A stretch of DNA of 45,383 bases. Origin: Flavobacterium sp. ALJ2. Lineage in GTDB: Bacteria; Bacteroidota; Bacteroidia; Flavobacteriales; Flavobacteriaceae. The DNA is taken from contig NZ_JADNRC010000022.1 of assembly GCF_015594725.1 (NCBI RefSeq), positions 1 to 45,383 of the forward strand, given 5' to 3'. A model generated the notes under the pieces. It ran no database searches and had not been told where the DNA came from. It saw only the letters and a program-made list of their open reading frames with translations. Shown here piece after piece: positions 35,257-44,031 of the stretch (within the stretch, counting starts at the first letter, position 1; each line of letters begins with the position of its first letter). A program made the translations under genes and the position numbers.

Positions 35257-35496
35257 TTTGATTTGTTCTTTTGATATAACAGTCTAGAAGTTTGTGTTAA
35301 AATAGTGTATTGATTTAACACAGATTGAATAGATTCGCTATTGCAAAAAACGTTGAGCGATACTGATTTAATATACGTTGTGCTAATATAGTACGCTGAT
35401 CAAATGGATTTACTTAGTAAAGACGCTGATAAATGAGCATGGATTTAAAATTTAGTAAAAAAACATTTTATCTGCGTTACATTATGCGAACAGATA
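35257..35496. other. Intergenic region with degraded repeat-like sequence
   Basis: About 240 bases with no gene. Words such as ACGCTGAT appear at about 35389-35397 and 35423-35430 in similar contexts, with ATCTGCGTTACATTATGCGAA near 35470. They resemble the ACGCTGAT / TCTGCGTTA repeats of flavobacterial spacers, recalled from memory. No hairpin beyond the fic terminator. Confidence 0.35.
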
Positions 35497-35501
35497 AAAA
35501 A

Positions 35502-35526
35502 AACGCTAGCTTTATTAGTTAGCGTT
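35502..35526 (-). terminator. Terminator overlapping the end of the fic gene
   Basis: On the minus strand AACGCTAAC-TAATAAA-GCTAGCGTT then eight T residues. The left arm contains the last codon and the stop (CGC TAA), so hairpin and coding sequence overlap. Confidence 0.85.
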
Positions 35527-36472
35527 TTCTTTTTCGGGTTAAAATATAATCATCGATAGCTTCTTTGGTAGTGTACCAATTTCTGCCTTCTTTATAGGCG
35601 TCTATTTTTCCTGTTCTAGCCAATAAACTTACATATTCCTGACCATAAGAAACACTCGGTTCACTCACGATATTAGAAATTGTTTTGTATTCGGTTTCAT
35701 TACCAGGCATTGCATTTAGGTAAATAGTAAGTGTTCTTTCTAGTGCTTGGCACATCAAAAGAATTAGTTTTTGATAATTACCATTATTAGCCTGATTGAG
35801 CGCTTCGTAATATTTTTTTCTATCATTTTTTAGAATAATAGCAGGAGGAAAACCACAGCGCATCAATAGTAAATTCATACTCAAACGAACAGTACGACCA
35901 TTACCATCAAAAAAGGGATGTATCCAGACAAATTTATGATGGAAAATTGCCGCCAACTCAATATCATTTAAATCTAATGGATTTGTATTAACGAAATCAA
36001 TTAATTCATCTAGATAATCAGAAACTTTATTAGCATTTGGTGGCATAAAATTAGCTCCCGAAATACGAACTCCACCATTACGGATGCGTCCTGCAAAATC
36101 ATCTTCGATAGACCGTAAGACTAATCCATGAAGTGAAAGAATATCAATACTTCGTAGTTTATAATCATCGCTTACAATCGAATATAAATAATCAATGGCT
36201 TTATCGTGGTTATGAGTTTCAAAATGTTCTCGAAGCGACTTTCCTTTTATGGTTATCCCTTCTTGAATTACCATTTGAGTTTCTCGTAAACTCATGGTAT
36301 TACCTTCAATACTATTAGAGTTGTATGTCCATTCTATCGATAAGCTCTCGCGAATTTTATGCAAAGCAATGTTAGGCAATGGTCTGCTGGCTTGCAAATC
36401 TTGTCTTTTCTGGTAGAGTCTTTCAAATGTTGATTGAAATTCTGTTCTATATGTTAAGTCTATGTTCCACAT
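35519..36472 (-). CDS. Fic family protein with C-terminal helix-turn-helix domain
   Basis: Starting from the ATG at 36472 (MWNIDLTYRTEF) the protein has 317 residues. A TTG start at 36511 would add 13. The Fic active loop HPFFDGNGR lies at 185-193 with the base histidine and Mg-binding acid intact, so AMP transfer is expected. The inhibitory helix motif SxxxEG appears as SNSIEG at 52-57, N-terminal to the Fic core, so activity is self-inhibited (class II). The last 45 residues (SVSYGQEYVSLLARTGKIDAYK and WYTTKEAIDDYI) look like a MerR/excisionase-type DNA-binding domain. An 8-bp inverted repeat upstream may be its operator. It follows the ClC gene by 62 bp. Confidence 0.9.
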   Translation of the reverse strand: MWNIDLTYRTEFQSTFERLYQKRQDLQASRPLPNIALHKIRESLSIEWTYNSNSIEGNTMSLRETQMVIQEGITIKGKSLREHFETHNHDKAIDYLYSIVSDDYKLRSIDILSLHGLVLRSIEDDFAGRIRNGGVRISGANFMPPNANKVSDYLDELIDFVNTNPLDLNDIELAAIFHHKFVWIHPFFDGNGRTVRLSMNLLLMRCGFPPAIILKNDRKKYYEALNQANNGNYQKLILLMCQALERTLTIYLNAMPGNETEYKTISNIVSEPSVSYGQEYVSLLARTGKIDAYKEGRNWYTTKEAIDDYILTRKRKR

Positions 36473-36495
36473 AATACCACAAAGATATGTCTTAA

Positions 36496-36527
36496 TATCG
36501 GATAATTCCAACTTTAACTCTATCCGA
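36496..36527 (-). promoter_or_regulatory. Inverted repeat upstream of fic, candidate operator
   Basis: ATCGGATA (36496-36503) and TATCCGAT (36520-36527) are perfect inverse copies 16 bases apart, between the ClC stop and the fic ATG. A dimeric regulator could bind there. The fic product's own DNA-binding domain is the natural candidate. Confidence 0.5.
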
Positions 36528-36534
36528 TGTTAGT

Positions 36535-38319
36535 TTATTCTATGGTCATAGATTTTAACTTGGTTCTATAGGCTTCTAGGGCTATAGATTTGGAAATGAA
36601 TCCGTAATATTTTCCGTTTTTTATTACTGGCAAAAATGCTGCTTTAGATGCTTCAAATTTATTCATGACAGTTTCCATGCTGTCTATTGAGGAAATAGTT
36701 GCAGGAGGAGTTTTCATTATATCTTTTATCAAGGTATATTTTACTCTGTAAACATTAAATATAATCTCTCGAATGTCATTAAAATGTACTATTCCTACTA
36801 GTTCTGAATCTAAATTTATTACTGCAAAAACAACTTGATTAGAGTGTGAAATATAATCAACTAATTTACTAAGATGTTCATCTGGAGAAACCGTTAGATA
36901 ATCGGTTTGAATGATAGAATCAATTTCTAGAGTCGATAAAATATTTGAATCTTTATTGCTTGTAAATGCATGTCCTTTTTGTGCCAATCCTTTTACATCA
37001 AGAGAATACTTTTCGAAACGTTTAGAAATAGCAAAACTAATTGAAGAAACAATCATAAGTGGAATCATTAGGCTATAACCACCAGTAATTTCGGCAATAA
37101 GGAAAATAGCAGTAAGAGGAGCATGAAATAATCCACTTAAAATACCAGCCATTCCTACCATGGTAAAATTACTAATTGGCAATTGCGTAAGACCTGTAAG
37201 GCTAATCAATTTAGAAAAGAAATAACCTATATAAGAACCTAAAAATAGAGAAGGAGCAAAGTTACCACCATTACCTCCGCTACCAATTGTTAAACCAGAA
37301 GCAAAAACTTTTACCATCATAGTGCATCCAACAAAAAGTAATAAAACCCACTGATTGTTTCTGAAGCTTTCAAATAAGGTATTGTCCAATAATTTCCCAG
37401 GATCACTTTCGGATAACGTTTTTATGCTTTCATATCCCTCGCCAAAAAGAGTTGGAAATATGAATATAAGAATTGCTAACATCGAAGATCCAAATAGTGC
37501 TTTTTTATAAGCGTTCATTTTTAATTTAGAAAAATAATGTTCTACTCTTTGGAAGTTTCGGGAATAATATACCGCTGTAAAGCCAGTTAAGACTCCTAGA
37601 AGTACATAGAAAGGGATGTTGTGATAATCAAATGTTTGTTGTTGTTTAAAGTTCAATAAGATGCTCTCGTCTAAAACAATTGCTGAAACCAAAGCGCCAG
37701 TAGCAGCTGAAATCATAATTGGAGTAAATGCCGAAATACTTACATCAACTAATAAAACTTCGATAGCAAAAAGGACACCAGCAATAGGAGCGTTAAATGC
37801 AGCTGCAATACCAGCAGCAACACCGCAACCTATAAGTAATGTTCGGTCTTTATAAGGCAATTTGTAATTTTGGGCATAATTAGAGCCAAAAGCAGCTCCA
37901 GTAACGACAATTGGACTTTCTAAACCTGCAGAACCACCAAGACCCACAGTAAGGGAGCTAGTGATAATTTGCGCATACATTTGCTTTTTCGGTATAATAC
38001 TAGCCTTCTTTGCAACAGTATATAAAATCTGTGAAGTACCTTTTTCAATAGTTCCACCTAAAACTCTTTTTACAACAAAAACGGTAAGTAAGATACCAAT
38101 GATAGGTAGGATACTATTAATGAAACTTAGTTTTAAAATTCCATTAATGTAAGTGGCAAACGAAAATACACTATGCGCAAAAGTTTTTAAGACAATTACA
38201 GCAAAGGCACAGGAAATACCAACCAAAACACTAGACATGAATATAAATTGCTTTTGCGTCAATATGGATTGCAGCAAAGCAATAATTGATTCGAATCTCC
38301 TGAAGTATTTTTTTAACAT
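36535..38319 (-). CDS. ClC family chloride transporter with CBS domains
   Basis: A 594-residue membrane protein. The N-terminal 420 residues form the ClC fold. Signature loops are GLGGSAGLESP (with the external gating glutamate), FNAPIAGVLFAIE, GSGGNGGNFAPSLFLG, and GGYSLMIPLM (with the conserved tyrosine). The C-terminal part has two CBS domains (LTVSPDEHLSKLVDY, and DIMKTPPATISSIDSM). In E. coli ClcA the inner helix continues IIEEM, where the second glutamate passes protons. Here it reads AIEVL, so that internal glutamate is valine. Loss of that glutamate weakens or changes proton coupling in ClC proteins, so a channel-like or differently coupled mode is possible. Confidence 0.9.
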   Translation of the reverse strand: MLKKYFRRFESIIALLQSILTQKQFIFMSSVLVGISCAFAVIVLKTFAHSVFSFATYINGILKLSFINSILPIIGILLTVFVVKRVLGGTIEKGTSQILYTVAKKASIIPKKQMYAQIITSSLTVGLGGSAGLESPIVVTGAAFGSNYAQNYKLPYKDRTLLIGCGVAAGIAAAFNAPIAGVLFAIEVLLVDVSISAFTPIMISAATGALVSAIVLDESILLNFKQQQTFDYHNIPFYVLLGVLTGFTAVYYSRNFQRVEHYFSKLKMNAYKKALFGSSMLAILIFIFPTLFGEGYESIKTLSESDPGKLLDNTLFESFRNNQWVLLLFVGCTMMVKVFASGLTIGSGGNGGNFAPSLFLGSYIGYFFSKLISLTGLTQLPISNFTMVGMAGILSGLFHAPLTAIFLIAEITGGYSLMIPLMIVSSISFAISKRFEKYSLDVKGLAQKGHAFTSNKDSNILSTLEIDSIIQTDYLTVSPDEHLSKLVDYISHSNQVVFAVINLDSELVGIVHFNDIREIIFNVYRVKYTLIKDIMKTPPATISSIDSMETVMNKFEASKAAFLPVIKNGKYYGFISKSIALEAYRTKLKSMTIE

Positions 38320-38381
38320 TATGGTTTGAAAAAGTTATATGATAGTGCAAATTTAGCCTTTAGAACCCAAATTAAACAATT

Positions 38382-38421
38382 TTAAAGCTGTTAATCTCTT
38401 TAAAGAAATTAACAGCTTTAA
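38382..38421 (-). terminator. Terminator after the ggt operon
   Basis: TTAAAGCTGTTAAT and ATTAACAGCTTTAA form a 14-bp perfect stem with a 12-nt loop, 27 bp after the ggt stop and 62 bp before the ClC start. Confidence 0.8.
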
Positions 38422-38447
38422 AAAATAGTATTCTAAATGTTATTCAA

Positions 38448-40133
38448 TTAAAATCCAACAGCTGCATCATCTCCGCGATAATCAGCACCACCTTCTAGTT
38501 TTTTGTTCGGTAAAACTAAAATGGCATCTACTTTACCTATTACTGGAGGATTTTTTTCGTTGATGATATAATCTTTAGATTTTAAATAATCAAGTGTTTT
38601 TGTGTCAAATGCATTAGGTTCAAAAATCACATTGTCAGGTAGCCATTGGTGATGAAAACGGGGAGCATTTACAGCTTCTTGCATACTAAAATTGTATTCG
38701 TATACATTTAAAATAGTTTGTAAAACCGATGTAATAATTGTAGATCCACCGGGAGTTCCCACAACCATATATAGGCTGCCATTTTTTTCAACAATTGTAG
38801 GAGTCATAGAACTTAACATTCTTTTTTTAGGAGCAATACTATTAGCTTCGTTTCCAACAAGTCCAAACATATTTGGCTCACCAGGTTTTACACTAAAATC
38901 GTCCATCTCATTGTTTAGGAAAAAACCTAATTCGTCACAATAATATTTAGAACCGTATGCATCGTTAATTGTTGTTGTGGCTGCAACAGCATTCCCGAAT
39001 TGATCTACGATAGAATAATGTGTTGTCTCAGTACTCTCGCTATATTTTATTTCTCCATGTTTTACATCCGATGATAGAGTGGCTTTGTCAAAACTAAAAG
39101 AAGACATTCTTTGTTTTAAATACTCATCAGAAAGTAATCCTTTTAATGGAATTTTTACAAAATCAGGATCGCCTAAAAAGTAACTTCTATCAGCATAAGC
39201 TCTTCTTTCAGCTTCTACAATAACCTGAATAGCCTCAGCTGAATTATGTCCCATTTTTTCTAAATCATAAGGCTCAATCATTTTTAAAATTTGTGCTAAA
39301 CAAATTCCGCCACTACTAGGTGGAGACATCGAAGTTATTTTTAAATCTTTGTAGTTAAAAGTCAATGGGTTTCTCCATTTTGCCTCGTATGACGCTAAAT
39401 CTTTCATGGTGATAATACCACCTTTTTTATTAAGATAATCAACTAATATTTTGGCAGTTTTACCTTTGTAAAATTCATCACGACCATTTTTCTGAATTCT
39501 TTTTAAAGTTTCAGCAAGAGCAGTATATTTAATAGTATCATTTTCTTTATATATGGTAGCCAGCAAAGTGTTTTTGCCGTTTCTTTCTATAATTACATCA
39601 CGATATTCGTTTAATCGATTCTCTTGTTTTTTAGTTACAATTACGCCTCTTTCAGCCAGAGCAATAACAGGTTCTAAAATTGTAGACATTGGCAAAGAAC
39701 CAAATTTTTTGTGTACTGCAAAAACTCCGGCAACAGTTCCGGGTATTCCAATAGCTAGTGCAGTTTCGGTGCTTTTTCCTTTAATAACGTTCCCGTTTTT
39801 ATCAAGAAACATATCTTTAGTAGCTGCCAGGGGAGCTCTTTCTCTGTAATCAAGAGAACCAACTTCTCCATTTGCTTTTCGATATACCATAAAGCCACCG
39901 CCACCTATATTTCCTGCATAAGGAAAAGCTACTGCCAAAGCCAATTCGGTTGCAACCATGGCATCAAATGCATTTCCTCCTTTTTTCATGATATCGGCAC
40001 CAATTTTCGAAGCTTCTTCACGTGCCGAAACAACCATTGCTTTGTTTGTAACTAATCCTGTTGGTTGATTAGTCGTGTTTTGGGCAAAAGAGGTAAGCGA
40101 GATAAAATAGCATAAAAAGGTAATCTTCTTCAT
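38448..40133 (-). CDS. ggt: Gamma-glutamyltransferase
   Basis: A 561-residue exported N-terminal nucleophile hydrolase that breaks or transfers the gamma-glutamyl group of glutathione. The signal peptide ends at FAQ (residue 18). The proenzyme cleaves itself before Thr370, the first T of TTHYSIVD, which becomes the nucleophile of the small subunit. Other active-site segments are present: GNIGGGGFMVYR (75-86), SLDYRERAP (about 93-101), and the oxyanion motif VVGTPGGSTI. The length is normal. It overlaps the stop of the ACP phosphodiesterase gene by 4 bp. It would act in the periplasm. Confidence 0.95.
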   Translation of the reverse strand: MKKITFLCYFISLTSFAQNTTNQPTGLVTNKAMVVSAREEASKIGADIMKKGGNAFDAMVATELALAVAFPYAGNIGGGGFMVYRKANGEVGSLDYRERAPLAATKDMFLDKNGNVIKGKSTETALAIGIPGTVAGVFAVHKKFGSLPMSTILEPVIALAERGVIVTKKQENRLNEYRDVIIERNGKNTLLATIYKENDTIKYTALAETLKRIQKNGRDEFYKGKTAKILVDYLNKKGGIITMKDLASYEAKWRNPLTFNYKDLKITSMSPPSSGGICLAQILKMIEPYDLEKMGHNSAEAIQVIVEAERRAYADRSYFLGDPDFVKIPLKGLLSDEYLKQRMSSFSFDKATLSSDVKHGEIKYSESTETTHYSIVDQFGNAVAATTTINDAYGSKYYCDELGFFLNNEMDDFSVKPGEPNMFGLVGNEANSIAPKKRMLSSMTPTIVEKNGSLYMVVGTPGGSTIITSVLQTILNVYEYNFSMQEAVNAPRFHHQWLPDNVIFEPNAFDTKTLDYLKSKDYIINEKNPPVIGKVDAILVLPNKKLEGGADYRGDDAAVGF

Positions 40134-40714
40134 AATGAAAGTAATTTGTGATTAACGTGTTGTTTTAAATCTTCAAAAAATTCGGTAAATTCAGCCTCAA
40201 ATTCAGTGTAGAATTCTTTTAATTCCGCTGTAGCGAATTGCATTTTTGAAGTGTTTTTTGTTCTGCGATCCATCTGAGTCAGGATATGATTAATCCCCTC
40301 GATGGTTTGGTAGCTTACCAGCCAGTTTTCATGAAACATAATAGGCATTATACGTTGTGTTTTTTCGCTTAAAATACTATGATTTTCAGTCAAAGAATTA
40401 TAAAATCGATCAACAAAATCATTGAGATTTTCATCTGAATAAGTTTTCCAGTTTTTGGCTAAAAAATGATCGTAAAATATATCAATAATAACACCAGCAT
40501 AATGATGGTATTTTTTATGAAGTTTTTTGGTACTTTTTCTAAACACAGGATGAGCATCGGTATAAGTATCTATGGCGCGATGTAAAATGATCCCTTTTTG
40601 AACTTCGGTAGGAAAATTTTCAAATTGTTTTCCTCGAATTCCATCGGCCATGAAATTGCCAATTTTGATTAAATCATTATCGCCAGAAAGATATATATGA
40701 GCTAGGAAATTCAT
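40130..40714 (-). CDS. ACP phosphodiesterase (AcpH-like, DUF479)
   Basis: A 194-residue member of the AcpH family, which removes the phosphopantetheine arm from acyl carrier protein. The opening MNFLAHIYLSG (1-11) and GNFMADGIRG (23-32) hold the first metal-binding histidine and aspartate of an HD-like site. HRAIDTYTDAHP (49-60) holds further ligands, and YDHFLAKNW follows near 84. The family label is secure, but the natural substrate in Bacteroidetes has not been shown. The stop overlaps the ggt start by 4 bp, so the two are co-transcribed although no pathway link is known. Confidence 0.88.
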   Translation of the reverse strand: MNFLAHIYLSGDNDLIKIGNFMADGIRGKQFENFPTEVQKGIILHRAIDTYTDAHPVFRKSTKKLHKKYHHYAGVIIDIFYDHFLAKNWKTYSDENLNDFVDRFYNSLTENHSILSEKTQRIMPIMFHENWLVSYQTIEGINHILTQMDRRTKNTSKMQFATAELKEFYTEFEAEFTEFFEDLKQHVNHKLLSL

Positions 40715-40871
40715 TTTTTTGGAGTTACTAACGTTCTAAAAAGTTAAGGCGTTAAGTTTACTCTTGTAAATGTAATAAAAACTTTTGAACTCATTTGCTT
40801 AAAAATAGAGCGGTTTAGATACTTTTTCAAAATCTTGGCTTCTTATTCTCTTAGTTACTCCACAACTTTTT

Positions 40872-40879
40872 TATATTTG
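40872..40879 (+). promoter_or_regulatory. Promoter -7 box for glmM
   Basis: TATATTTG matches TAnnTTTG. TTA rather than TTG lies 18 bases upstream. The transcript would have a leader of about 20 nt. Confidence 0.55.
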
Positions 40880-40903
40880 TAGCAATAACCATAACTCATT
40901 AAA

Positions 40904-42292
40904 ATGACTTTAATAAAATCGATATCAGGGATAAGAGGAACAATTGGTGGTAAAGTAGGGGACAATCTAACCCCAGTTGATGCAGTGAAATTTGCTTCGG
41001 CTTATGGAACATTCCTTAAAAACAATATTAAAAAAGAAAAACTAACGGTTGTAATTGGGCGTGACGCGAGAATTTCGGGTCCTATGATTCATAACTTGGT
41101 TGTAAATACATTAATTGGTTTAGGGATAAATGTTATAGATTTAGGACTCTCAACAACGCCAACTGTAGAAGTTGCTGTTCCTTTAGAAAAAGCAGATGGA
41201 GGAATAATACTTACAGCATCTCATAATCCAAAACAGTGGAATGCATTAAAATTATTGAATGAAAAGGGAGAATTCCTTAATGGAGCAGAAGGTGCAAAAA
41301 TTTTAGAAATTGCAGAAGCTGAGGCTTTCGATTTTTCGGATGTAGATAGTTTAGGAGAAATCACGATTAATGATGCTTATATGGATATTCATATCGATGA
41401 AGTTTTAAATTTACCTTTGGTAGATGTTGAAGCGGTAAAAGCAGCAAAATTTAAGGTTGTTGTAGATGGAGTGAATTCTTCGGGAGGAATAATTATTCCA
41501 AAATTATTAGAATTAATGGGAGTTGAAGTAGTAAAATTATACTGCGAACCAAATGGACATTTCCCTCATAATCCAGAACCATTAAAAGAGCATCTTACAG
41601 ATATCTCTGAATTAGTGGTGAAAGAAAAAGCGCATTTAGGAGTAGTAGTAGATCCAGATGTAGATCGTTTGGCTTTTATTTGTGAAGACGGAGAAATGTT
41701 TGGTGAAGAATATACATTGGTTGCTTGTGCTGATTATGTTTTAAGTAAAACGCCAGGAAACACAGTTTCGAATATGTCATCATCTCGTGCCTTAAGAGAT
41801 GTTACCGTTTCTCATGGTGGAAAATACGAAGCCAGTGCAGTAGGAGAAGTGAATGTAGTAGAGTTGATGAAAAAAAATAATGCTATTATTGGAGGTGAAG
41901 GAAATGGAGGGATTATTTATCCAGAATCTCATTACGGGCGTGATAGCTTGGTAGGGGTTGCGTTATTCTTAACGCATTTAGCAAATAAAAAAATGACAGT
42001 TTCGGCTTTGCGTGCTTCATATCCAGAATATTATATGAGCAAAAACAAAATCGAATTAACGCCTCAAATTGATGTTGACGCGATTTTGATTGCAATGACA
42101 GAGAAATATAAAAATGAAGATATCACAACCATAGACGGAGTGAAAATTGATTTTGCTACAGAGTGGGTTCATTTAAGAAAATCGAATACAGAACCAATTA
42201 TCCGTATTTATACCGAAGCACCTTCTCAAGAAAAAGCAGATGTTCTTGCTTTGAGAATTATAGATGAAATAAAAGCAATCGCAGGAATTTAA
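40904..42292 (+). CDS. glmM: Phosphoglucosamine mutase
   Basis: A 462-residue alpha-D-phosphohexomutase. The phosphoserine loop TASHNPKQWN has Ser106 as the catalytic residue. The metal-binding loop DPDVDRLAFI lies near 249, the sugar-binding GEGNGG near 330, and the phosphate-binding segment RKSNTEPIIRIYTEA at about 427. In Bacteroidetes this gene provides glucosamine 1-phosphate for UDP-GlcNAc and so for peptidoglycan and lipopolysaccharide. Phosphomannomutase or phosphoglucomutase activity cannot be excluded from sequence alone. The gene stands alone and ends at a strong terminator. Confidence 0.9.
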   Translation: MTLIKSISGIRGTIGGKVGDNLTPVDAVKFASAYGTFLKNNIKKEKLTVVIGRDARISGPMIHNLVVNTLIGLGINVIDLGLSTTPTVEVAVPLEKADGGIILTASHNPKQWNALKLLNEKGEFLNGAEGAKILEIAEAEAFDFSDVDSLGEITINDAYMDIHIDEVLNLPLVDVEAVKAAKFKVVVDGVNSSGGIIIPKLLELMGVEVVKLYCEPNGHFPHNPEPLKEHLTDISELVVKEKAHLGVVVDPDVDRLAFICEDGEMFGEEYTLVACADYVLSKTPGNTVSNMSSSRALRDVTVSHGGKYEASAVGEVNVVELMKKNNAIIGGEGNGGIIYPESHYGRDSLVGVALFLTHLANKKMTVSALRASYPEYYMSKNKIELTPQIDVDAILIAMTEKYKNEDITTIDGVKIDFATEWVHLRKSNTEPIIRIYTEAPSQEKADVLALRIIDEIKAIAGI

Positions 42293-42314
42293 TTTTATGC
42301 GATAAAATTGAATG

Positions 42315-42346
42315 AAAAATGCCCGAAATTATTTCCGGGCATTTTT
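42315..42346. terminator. Bidirectional terminator between glmM and the acyltransferase gene
   Basis: AAAAATGCCCG...CGGGCATTTTT, an 11-bp stem with A and T flanks, 23 bp after glmM and 13 bp from the convergent stop. Confidence 0.88.
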
Positions 42347-42358
42347 GTTTTAATGTAA

Positions 42359-43228
42359 TTATCTTCTATGTTTCCATCTTTTATGCGTCCATAAATAATA
42401 CTCAGGAGCTTCCAGGATTTGTTTTTCAACTTCTCGCAGGTAAGTATGAGTAATTTCAAAACCATCAGCTTTTTTAGGCGTATCACAAATAGGAATAAAA
42501 GTAGCTTCGTAATACCCGCGTTTTACTTTTTTTACTTTCACAAATAAAACACTCAAATTGTATTTTCTAGCAAGCATTTCTGCACCAGTATGAACAGGAA
42601 CTTCAATTCCCATAAACGAATCCCAGTGAAAAGCTCTGTCAAGTTTAGGTGATTGGTCACTAGCTAAGCCATACATACTCAAAATACCGTCTCTTTGATT
42701 CTGTGCCATGAGTGGAATTATTTTTTTAGTTTCGACTAATTCAGCATCATATTTAGAACGAATTTTTCGAACTAATTTGTCAAAATAAGGATTTACAATT
42801 TTTTTATAAACTCCAATACCTCTAAAATCAGTTTGAGCATTTAAAGTTAGTAGCCATTCCCAGCTTGCATAATGAGATGCAAATAAAACAACACTCTTCC
42901 CCTTTTTTTCATATTCTTTTACAAGGTCTACATTAGTAAGAACAAAACGTTTACGCATTTCTTCTGGAGAAATAGTCATGGTTTTTATCATTTCCAAGAA
43001 CATGTCGCACATGTGCTGGTAAAACTTTTTTTCGATTGTTTTTCTTTCCTTGTCAGTAAGGTGAGGTAAAGCAAGTGCTAGATTTTCTTTAACCGTTTTT
43101 CTACGATATCTAACTAAGTAGTAAATGATAAAATAAACAACATCAGAAAATAAATAAAAAATTGGGAATGGAAGTATAGATATAATCCAAAGTAATGGAT
43201 ATGCCAGTATATAAACGAGGAATTGCAT
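42359..43228 (-). CDS. Lysophospholipid acyltransferase family protein, LpxL/HtrB-like
   Basis: A 289-residue membrane-associated acyltransferase. The N-terminus is hydrophobic (residues 1-36, PLLWIISILPFPIFYLF). The catalytic HxxxxE motif is HYASWEW near residue 117. Downstream segments such as DQSPKLDRAFHWDSFMG and HTGAEMLARKY fit the Kdo2-lipid A secondary acyltransferases (LpxL/HtrB). These add a fatty acid to lipid A at the inner membrane. It could acylate another lipid, such as an ornithine lipid, but the LpxL pattern is better. A -7 box (TATATTTG, minus strand, 43246-43253) lies just upstream, diverging from the rhomboid gene. Confidence 0.85.
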   Translation of the reverse strand: MQFLVYILAYPLLWIISILPFPIFYLFSDVVYFIIYYLVRYRRKTVKENLALALPHLTDKERKTIEKKFYQHMCDMFLEMIKTMTISPEEMRKRFVLTNVDLVKEYEKKGKSVVLFASHYASWEWLLTLNAQTDFRGIGVYKKIVNPYFDKLVRKIRSKYDAELVETKKIIPLMAQNQRDGILSMYGLASDQSPKLDRAFHWDSFMGIEVPVHTGAEMLARKYNLSVLFVKVKKVKRGYYEATFIPICDTPKKADGFEITHTYLREVEKQILEAPEYYLWTHKRWKHRR

Positions 43229-43342
43229 GCGGTTTTATTTTTCTACAAATATAACTCAAAAATGAATAACGTATATATTTTAATCAGTAACTGTCGTGTC
43301 TATGAGAATTACTATATTTACAATCCATAATAAATATAGGAT

Positions 43343-43981
43343 ATGAATACCATTTTGATAGGAATAATTGTTGCCAATGTTTTAGTTAGTTATAAGGGAT
43401 TTAATGACCTTTCTTTTTTTAGAAAATATGAATTTCATGTTGGAAGTATTCGTTCTGGAGAACAAATAAGAATGTTAACTTCTGGTTTCTTGCATGTTGA
43501 TATGATGCATTTGCTTTTTAATATGCTAACACTTTGGTTTTTTGCACCAGTAGTAATTAATTATTTAGGAAACTTTTCGTTTGTATTAATTTATATTGGG
43601 AGTTTAGTTTTTGGAAGTTTGCTCACGATGGTATTTCATAAAAATGATTATAGTTATCGTGCTGTAGGTGCATCAGGAGCTGTTACGGGAGTTTTGTATT
43701 CGGCAATATTGTTGCAACCTAATATGATGTTGGGGGTGTTTTTTGTAATTCCGATGCCGGCATATCTTTTTGGGATTCTGTATTTGTTGTATTCTATATA
43801 CGGAATGAGAGCGAAAAATGATAATATTGGACATACGGCACATTTTGGAGGGGCCATAGGAGGTTATATGATTACTTTGATAAAAGAGCCAACATTAGTT
43901 TTTGATCATTCATTGATGGTTATTCTGTTAGCTATTCCAATCGTTATACTTTTTATAATGGCAAAGCTAGGAAAGTTATAA
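43343..43981 (+). CDS. Rhomboid family intramembrane serine protease
   Basis: A 212-residue protease with about six membrane helices. The conserved loop HVDMMHLLFNM lies at 51-61. The catalytic serine is Ser111 in GASGAVTG and the histidine is His167 in HTAHFGGAIGG, so the active dyad is intact. Rhomboids cleave membrane proteins within the bilayer. Substrates in flavobacteria are unknown. The stop codon overlaps an ATG that would extend the next gene, but that gene more likely starts 51 bp later, so coupling is possible but not certain. Confidence 0.92.
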   Translation: MNTILIGIIVANVLVSYKGFNDLSFFRKYEFHVGSIRSGEQIRMLTSGFLHVDMMHLLFNMLTLWFFAPVVINYLGNFSFVLIYIGSLVFGSLLTMVFHKNDYSYRAVGASGAVTGVLYSAILLQPNMMLGVFFVIPMPAYLFGILYLLYSIYGMRAKNDNIGHTAHFGGAIGGYMITLIKEPTLVFDHSLMVILLAIPIVILFIMAKLGKL

Positions 43982-44031
43982 TGGCACAACTTTTGAAAAG
44001 AACTAATAAGAAACAATTAAACAATATAAAT

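Noticed and set aside
35389..35430. ACGCTGAT repeated words as a possible binding-site array
   Set aside because: Only two clear copies at irregular spacing; better explained as worn flavobacterial spacer repeat.
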